From JBAWAP01 sp049589355 (lineage in GTDB: Bacteria; Chloroflexota; Anaerolineae; VGOG01): DNA of 34,744 bases. The stretch's first letter is position 1. Each line of letters opens with the position of its first letter. The position numbers and the translations under genes were made by a program. Below the pieces are notes generated by a model. That model was not told the origin of the DNA and did no database searches. It worked only from the letters and a program-made list of their open reading frames with translations. The stretch is taken from positions 1 through 34,744 of the forward strand of contig JBAWAP010000301.1 in the NCBI GenBank assembly GCA_049589355.1, read 5' to 3'. Of this stretch, positions 30,680 to 34,744 are shown in pieces.

Positions 30680-31669
30680 CTACAAATCTTGTAAACCCTC
30701 TTTGATAGCAGCAAGCATCCCTCCCTCCACCGCCTGTTTGGCCACCCGCACAGCGTTCTTGATGGCCTTGGCATTGGAGCGCCCGTGGGCGACGATCACC
30801 ACGCCGTCCACCCCCAGCAGCGGCGCGCCGCCGAACTCGGCGTAGTCCAGGCGCTTTCTGACCTGCTCGAAGGCGGGCCTGGCGAGCAAAGCTCCAACCG
30901 TGGCGATAGGGCTTTTCTTGATCTCCTCCTTGATGATGCTCAGGAGCGATGCTGCCAGCCCCTCGGAGAGCTTGCCGATCACGTTGCCGGTGAAGCCATC
31001 GGTGACCACCACGTCGGCCATTCCCGCCGGAATATCCTTGCCCTCCACGTTGCCGATGAAGTTGAGGCCGCTCTTCTTGAGCAACTGGTGAGCCTCCTGC
31101 ACCAGGATGCTACCCTTACCCTCCTCCTCGCCGTTAGAGACAATGCCCACCCGAGGGTTAGCGATCCCCAGCACCCTTTCGGCGTACGCCACGCCCATGT
31201 AGGCAAACTGAAGCAGATATTCGGGCTTGCAGTCAGTGTTAGCCCCCACGTCCAGCATGAAGCAGAGGCCGGGCGTGGTGGGGTAGATGGTGGAGAGAGC
31301 TGGCCGCTTGATACCTCGGATGCGACCCAGGCGAAACAGAGCCGCAGCCATCACCCCGCCGGAGTTGCCGGCGGAGACGAAGGCCTCAGCCTCGCCCCGC
31401 TTGACCAAGTCCATACCAACCACCATCGAGGAGTCCCTTTTGGCCTTGACCGCGGCGGCAGGGTGCTCCTCCATTTCGATGACCTGGCTGGCGTGGACGA
31501 TGGGCAAACTGAGGCCGGACGTGTCATGCTTGGCCAACTCCCGTTGCACGTCCTCCTCTCGGCCAGCCAAGACTACCTCGATCCCGTACTCCCGTGCCGC
31601 CCACACTCCCCCCTCCACGGCGACTGGCGGGGCGTGGTCGCCGCCCATGGCATCCAGTACGATTTTCAT
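30680..31669 (-). CDS. plsX: Phosphate acyltransferase PlsX
   Basis: This 329-residue enzyme makes acyl-phosphate from acyl-ACP, feeding PlsY in phospholipid synthesis at the membrane surface. MKIVLDAMGGDHAP is the diagnostic N-terminus. VGANTDCKPEYLLQFAYMG, VGIVSNGEEEGKGS, FIGNVEGKDIPAGMADVVVTDGFTGNV and GAPLLGVDGVVIVAHGRSN all match the family. The length is typical. The start ATG overlaps the stop of the UPF0175 gene (ATGA), so its translation is probably coupled to that small gene. Confidence 0.96.
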   Translation of the reverse strand: MKIVLDAMGGDHAPPVAVEGGVWAAREYGIEVVLAGREEDVQRELAKHDTSGLSLPIVHASQVIEMEEHPAAAVKAKRDSSMVVGMDLVKRGEAEAFVSAGNSGGVMAAALFRLGRIRGIKRPALSTIYPTTPGLCFMLDVGANTDCKPEYLLQFAYMGVAYAERVLGIANPRVGIVSNGEEEGKGSILVQEAHQLLKKSGLNFIGNVEGKDIPAGMADVVVTDGFTGNVIGKLSEGLAASLLSIIKEEIKKSPIATVGALLARPAFEQVRKRLDYAEFGGAPLLGVDGVVIVAHGRSNAKAIKNAVRVAKQAVEGGMLAAIKEGLQDL

Positions 31670-31938
31670 AGGCCCAATACCTCCCGATAGAGTTTGTCGC
31701 TGTCTTCGCGGTAGTCCTCGAGGTCGTAGTGCATGGTGAGTCCGAGTTCCTTGTTCAACTCAAAGAACTCCCATTGGCTTATGCCAAGCAATTCACACGC
31801 TTTACCGAGGGAGATGGTGCCTCTGGCGTAAAGGAAAAGCACGATCATCTTCTTATTAACTTCCGTCGCAGCTTGATCCGTCGGCACCTTCGCCGCTTGA
31901 AGTATATCGGCTGGCAATTGGACTGTTATCGTTTGCAT
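31666..31938 (-). CDS. UPF0175 family small protein
   Basis: This 90-residue protein has the UPF0175 layout. An N-terminal strand (ITVQLPADIL) is followed by a helical helix-turn-helix-like part (LYARGTISLGKACELLGISQWEFFELNKELGL) and a C-terminal acidic tail. Members are often antitoxin-like and sit beside a PIN-domain gene; no such partner is present. ATG 31938 is chosen because AAAGGAGG lies 8 nt upstream; an in-frame TTG is two codons earlier. It overlaps plsX by 4 nt and would be the first gene of the plsX-fabF transcript, 55 nt from MITE copy 3. Confidence 0.82.
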   Translation of the reverse strand: MQTITVQLPADILQAAKVPTDQAATEVNKKMIVLFLYARGTISLGKACELLGISQWEFFELNKELGLTMHYDLEDYREDSDKLYREVLGL

Positions 31939-31993
31939 CTCCAAAGCCTCCTTTACGATTAACCTGTGATTTGAATCTATATCAACATTGACT

Positions 31994-32114
31994 GTAACTG
32001 CTCAGCCTTGCGAAGGTTTGAAGGCGAATTCACCTGGAAACGTGCCTGGTGAGCAAAACTGCGTACACCTGCAAGCATGTTTGCAACCTTCGCAAGGCTT
32101 GGCTGAGCAGTTAC
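31994..32114. mobile_element. MITE copy 3 (TIR GTAACTGCTCAG, 8-bp TSD)
   Basis: A 121-bp element with perfect 12-bp ends GTAACTGCTCAG (31994-32005) and CTGAGCAGTTAC (32103-32114) is flanked by the exact duplication CATTGACT (31986-31993 and 32115-32122). Its interior has arms CCTTGCGAAGGTT and AACCTTCGCAAGG, unlike copies 1 and 2. It lies just upstream of the UPF0175-plsX-fabF genes, where the promoter should be. The remaining spacer 32123-32183 shows nothing further. Confidence 0.92.
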
Positions 32115-32183
32115 CATTGACTCGTTGCCTCATTGCCTCTCAACAAAGTTTAACACCGTCACCTCCCACGAGTTGCGCCTTCC

Positions 32184-34163
32184 TTACTCCAAAACAGCCT
32201 CTACCAGCACCATGCGGTGATCGGACGCGGTGGAGTCAAGCACCTTCGCCGCAACCGGCCTGAGACCTCGAAGCCAAACGTAATCAATGCGTTCTCTGGG
32301 TGTTTCGGAGGGAGAAGTAGGAGAGGGATCGAAGGCAGCAGCGCCGTCGGTGAACCCTGCGTCTACCAACTGGCGATAGATAGGCGAATCGGGCGTGGAG
32401 TTGAAATCGCCGCCAAAAATTGCTGGGCCTTCTCTGATAACATCAAGGGCCTCGCCGAGCTGCACGGCCCTCTCCTCTGGCTCAAGGCCAAGCCAGATAT
32501 CGTAGGCCTCGAGAATATCATCACCAACCTCGACCTGGGCCCGGACGATGGCCGTCTGCTCTAAACGGCTGGTCAAGAGCTTCCCCTCCACCTGGCGCAC
32601 GGGGAAACGGGAGAGCAGGGCAATGCCCGTCAGATGCTCCACCGTGGGCTGGTAAATCACTTCCATTCTTAGGCGTCGGGCCAGCCAGAGGGCATCATCA
32701 ACCCCATAGCTGGTGATGCGACAGGTGTCAACCTCCTGGAGGGCCACGATGTCAGCCCCGCTCTCTTCGATCGTCCGGGCCATTTCTTCGAGCCGGAACT
32801 GCCAGGGGGTGTTGTAGCCGTAGTGAATATTGTAGGTGCCTACGCGCACGTTCGGCCCTGCCTGCTTCAGGCGCACGGCGGGTGGCCTGGCGAAGACCGC
32901 GCTCAGGATAACAAGCACTGCGATTCCCACAATCCCTGCCGCTGACCATCTCCGCTGTCGAGCAGGTGGTTTCTCCTCCAGGAATGACCTACGCCTTGCG
33001 GCTGGCAGAGTTGCCATAATGCCGGCCACGATAACAATAGGCAGGCCAGCTCCACGGAAGAACTCCAAGGTGTAAGCATAAGTGAAGGCAAAAGCGAAGG
33101 CGAAGTTGATCAGCAGGAAGAAAATTAGCCCAAGGGCAAGGTTGAGACCGATCCGCTCCCTTTTGCCCTGTTTGCCACTTGTTGGAGAAACCAGGTTTTT
33201 CTCCGCCTGAATGGGCAATTTATCACTTTTGGGGTTCTCTGTGGTGCAAAAGAGCCGAGTCTTTGGCCAAAAACCTGGTTTCTGAGCTGCACAGGGCAGG
33301 GCCAGGAGAACCAACAACTGCGCTAGAAGAAGGGCCATTCCCGCCAGGAAACCCTGCCACAGATAACCCACCGCCAGACAGAGACAGGTGAAAAGGCTTA
33401 GCAGCAGTCCCCAAACTTGCTTTGTAAACAGGCGACGCCGCAAAGCCTGGACGCCGGGTAAGAGAGGAAGCAAGGTGATGAGCAGAAGAGACGGTGTTAG
33501 AACCGAGTAGCTTACCATGCTCCAGCGGGCCATCGCATTGGGGAAAGCAAGCAGGGATGTCTCCAGAAAGAGGAAGGCCCCAATGGCAAGCCCTCCCAGA
33601 AAGCCAAGCCCTCGCTCAGAGGTTCCATCCGCTTGGCGGGGAGGACGAGAGAAGACGATTGCTGAGATGACGGCCAGAGCCAGGGATATGACTACTTGAT
33701 ACGGCAGCCAGCCATCGCGGAGGGTGATGTCAAAAGTGTCTCCGAGAGCTCGAAAGAGCTGATCTCCCACTAATGCCGCTATGAACACTCCGGGAAAGGC
33801 GCCGGCCCTTTGCCTGAGCAACGCAGCAGCATAGAGGCCGCCGCCGGCCACGATCAACAGGGAGCTGTAGAGCCTGAGTTCAGGATTGTTCAGGGTCATC
33901 GGTATTCGGCTCAGTAAGACCAACAGAGACGTGGCGAGGAGCGTGAGCTCGATTCCACGCCTGCGGCGGGGAGCAAGAAGCGGAGTCAAAAAAGCCAGCA
34001 GTGCCAACAGCACGCTGACGACCATTGACAGGCTCATCGGGCCGGCGAAAACCGCGTCGTAGATGATGCCGAAGAGGACGGAGAACAACACTCGCATGGC
34101 TTGAACGAAAAAGAGCAAAATGGCCGCAGCCTCCACAGTTCGCAAGATTTTCCCATCTGCCAT
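32184..34163 (-). CDS. Membrane-anchored endonuclease/exonuclease/phosphatase protein
   Basis: This 659-residue protein has about ten N-terminal membrane helices (to about residue 290 plus two near 340-385). A C-terminal EEP domain begins near residue 430. EEP motifs are complete: VGTYNIHYG, IVALQEVD (metal Glu), GGDFNSTPDSP, ERIDYVW and SDHRMVLVE (catalytic Asp-His). The domain should lie outside the cytoplasm and may cleave a phosphodiester in a lipid, sugar or nucleic acid. ATG 34163 has AAGGAGG eight nt upstream and is preferred to a start 13 codons earlier. Residues about 294-326 are encoded by a palindromic repeat inserted between helices. Confidence 0.85.
   Translation of the reverse strand: MADGKILRTVEAAAILLFFVQAMRVLFSVLFGIIYDAVFAGPMSLSMVVSVLLALLAFLTPLLAPRRRRGIELTLLATSLLVLLSRIPMTLNNPELRLYSSLLIVAGGGLYAAALLRQRAGAFPGVFIAALVGDQLFRALGDTFDITLRDGWLPYQVVISLALAVISAIVFSRPPRQADGTSERGLGFLGGLAIGAFLFLETSLLAFPNAMARWSMVSYSVLTPSLLLITLLPLLPGVQALRRRLFTKQVWGLLLSLFTCLCLAVGYLWQGFLAGMALLLAQLLVLLALPCAAQKPGFWPKTRLFCTTENPKSDKLPIQAEKNLVSPTSGKQGKRERIGLNLALGLIFFLLINFAFAFAFTYAYTLEFFRGAGLPIVIVAGIMATLPAARRRSFLEEKPPARQRRWSAAGIVGIAVLVILSAVFARPPAVRLKQAGPNVRVGTYNIHYGYNTPWQFRLEEMARTIEESGADIVALQEVDTCRITSYGVDDALWLARRLRMEVIYQPTVEHLTGIALLSRFPVRQVEGKLLTSRLEQTAIVRAQVEVGDDILEAYDIWLGLEPEERAVQLGEALDVIREGPAIFGGDFNSTPDSPIYRQLVDAGFTDGAAAFDPSPTSPSETPRERIDYVWLRGLRPVAAKVLDSTASDHRMVLVEAVLE
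33186..33283. repeat. AGAAACC-type palindrome inside the EEP gene
   Basis: AGAAACCAGGTTTTT (33186-33200) and its perfect complement AAAAACCTGGTTTCT (33269-33283) enclose a 68-bp centre. The same 15-mer occurs at 6234-6248 in an intergenic palindrome. Here it is read through and encodes a polar loop containing QKPGFWPKTRLF and QAEKNLVSPTS. No target duplication was found. Confidence 0.75.
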
Positions 34164-34213
34164 AGTGACGGCCTCCTTTCCAGCTTGGTGGGTGCTGAGC
34201 ATCGGTCAAAACG

Positions 34214-34317
34214 CTGCTGATCAGTCAGCAGGCACTACACCTTGGAAAGGTGTAGTTTGGGGCAGGTATCCTTGCCCAAGAGTGGCTCTGGTACAACTAC
34301 AGGTTTCCAACCTGTAG
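34214..34317. repeat. Group of hairpins upstream of the EEP gene
   Basis: Three hairpins lie in the gap 34164-34391. CTGCTGA-tcag-TCAGCAG spans 34214-34231. ACTACACCTTGGAAAGGTGTAGT spans 34234-34256 and matches the repeat at 4811-4833. CTACAGGTTT-CC-AACCTGTAG spans 34297-34317, the same motif in opposite orientation. Otherwise no gene was seen here. Confidence 0.6.
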
Positions 34318-34391
34318 ATCCCCATAAACCAACCCTTCGGGATTTGTACGAGGGCCCGTAGCTCCCAATATTGTACGATACTTTTCGCAAG

Positions 34392-34420
34392 TTGACAAGT
34401 GGAAGAATAGTGAGTATAAT
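34392..34420 (+). promoter_or_regulatory. Perfect consensus promoter of tRNA-Leu
   Basis: TTGACA (34392-34397) and TATAAT (34415-34420), with a 17-bp spacer, match the sigma-70 consensus at every position. The -10 box ends 11 nt before the tRNA, so transcription starts very near the mature 5' end. Confidence 0.93.
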
Positions 34421-34431
34421 TTCACTACAAT

Positions 34432-34516
34432 GCCCCGGTGGCGGAATAGGCATACGCGGCAGGTTGAGGACCTGTGCCCTTTGGGCATGCGGGTTCGAGT
34501 CCCGCCCGGGGCACCA
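34432..34516 (+). tRNA. tRNA-Leu (anticodon GAG)
   Basis: The acceptor stem pairs GCCCCGG (34432-34438) with CCGGGGC (34506-34512), followed by A and an encoded CCA. The anticodon stem GCAGG/CCTGT holds loop TTGAGGA, so the anticodon is GAG for leucine. The long variable arm TGCCCTTTGGGCAT confirms a class II tRNA. The T-arm has GGTTCGAGTCC. Confidence 0.96.
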
Positions 34517-34533
34517 GCGCCCTATACGGATGC

Positions 34534-34562
34534 AAAAAGCTCAGGAGACCTCCTGAGCTTTT
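34534..34562 (+). terminator. Rho-independent terminator of tRNA-Leu
   Basis: AAAAGCTCAGGA and TCCTGAGCTTTT form a 12-bp stem with a GACC loop, and the 3' arm ends in TTTT. It lies 18 nt after the tRNA. It may also serve the convergent gene that ends at 34632. Confidence 0.85.
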
Positions 34563-34631
34563 GTGTTCTAGGCGCTGCCTCTTTGTTCACCCGATTTGTT
34601 AGCTGTTAGCTGAAGTTGCTGCCTTCATCTG

Positions 34632-34744
34632 TTACTCGAACTTAAACCTTTTCTCGTTGAAAAGCTTCAAGCAAGCAGCTACCACCTCAGGATCGTAAAG
34701 GAGGCCCCGATTCTGTGAGATTTCCTCTAGGGCCTGATCTATGC
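34632..34744 (-). CDS. C-terminal end of an HD-GYP-type protein, truncated by window edge
   Basis: Only the last 37 residues are inside the window: IDQALEEISQNRGLLYDPEV, then VAACLKLFNEKRFKFE and a TAA stop. The pattern ALEEI-x4-G-x2-YDPEVV-x-A-x-L matches the last helix of HD-GYP cyclic-di-GMP phosphodiesterases and related HD-domain regulators. The catalytic part lies outside the window, so activity cannot be judged. Confidence 0.7.
   Translation of the reverse strand, partial: IDQALEEISQNRGLLYDPEVVAACLKLFNEKRFKFE

Noticed and set aside
30785..31690. A 301-codon plus-strand frame
   Set aside because: It is antisense to plsX, which has complete family motifs; the opposite frame is His/Gly/Asp-rich noise.

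Overview
The window looks like a piece of a moderately GC-rich chromosome, most likely from a member of the Chloroflexota (Anaerolineae-like). This is an inference. It rests on solute-binding lipoproteins with VEKEVPVEKEV-type or TPQPAS-type linkers, GT39 and YfhO-type multipass proteins with C-terminal beta domains, DUF433/DUF5615 pairs, and many short palindromic intergenic elements. Genes are dense. Both window ends cut genes: lysA on the left and an HD-GYP-like gene on the right.

Layout. (1) nt 1-1879: end of lysA overlapping a class-I amidotransferase-fold peptidase C26. (2) nt 1880-2820: a gene-free stretch holding a TSD-flanked MITE, two further palindromes, and a dead fragment of a solute-binding protein. 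(3) nt 2821-12257, plus strand: a peptide/nickel-type ABC importer (lipoprotein, two permeases, a propeller-like membrane protein, a second lipoprotein), then a SpoIIM-like membrane protein and a Nudix hydrolase. No ATPase subunits are present. (4) nt 12485-16648: tRNA-Glu, a DUF433/DUF5615 toxin-antitoxin-like pair, a PfkB sugar kinase and a BtpA-family barrel, then an HExxH protein paired with a PsbP-like protein. (5) nt 16774-20472: a GT39 glycosyltransferase, then the FAD and [2Fe-2S] subunits of a molybdenum hydroxylase without the Mo subunit. (6) nt 21134-25238: DUF2207 membrane protein, zinc-ribbon membrane protein, coiled-coil protein and SPFH/zinc-ribbon protein, probably one membrane-associated module. 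(7) nt 25356-34163, minus strand: a HigBA-type toxin-antitoxin operon with a visible autoregulatory operator, a YfhO-like membrane protein, a NERD protein, fabF, plsX, a UPF0175 gene, and a membrane-anchored endonuclease/exonuclease/phosphatase. (8) tRNA-Leu with a consensus promoter and terminator, then the HD-GYP-like fragment.

The most striking signal is not a gene. Three elements of 121-160 bp, at 1916-2037, 4975-5134 and 31994-32114, share the 12-bp terminal inverted repeat GTAACTGCTCAG. Each is flanked by its own perfect 8-bp target duplication (GAGGTGTC, CCCAAAAC, CATTGACT). Their interiors differ. A related palindrome sits inside the YfhO-like gene as an exact 105-bp (35-codon) in-frame insertion with a 7-bp duplication. 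A degenerate copy supplies the apparent start codon of the same gene. A different palindrome family (AGAAACCAGGTTTTT arms) is embedded in frame in the endonuclease/exonuclease/phosphatase gene. Small mobile palindromes thus appear to be reshaping both intergenic regions and proteins here.

Sigma-70-like promoters with 17-bp spacers are readable at several places: before tRNA-Leu, tRNA-Glu, the DUF433 gene, the HExxH gene, the DUF2207 gene and higBA. They helped choose start codons.
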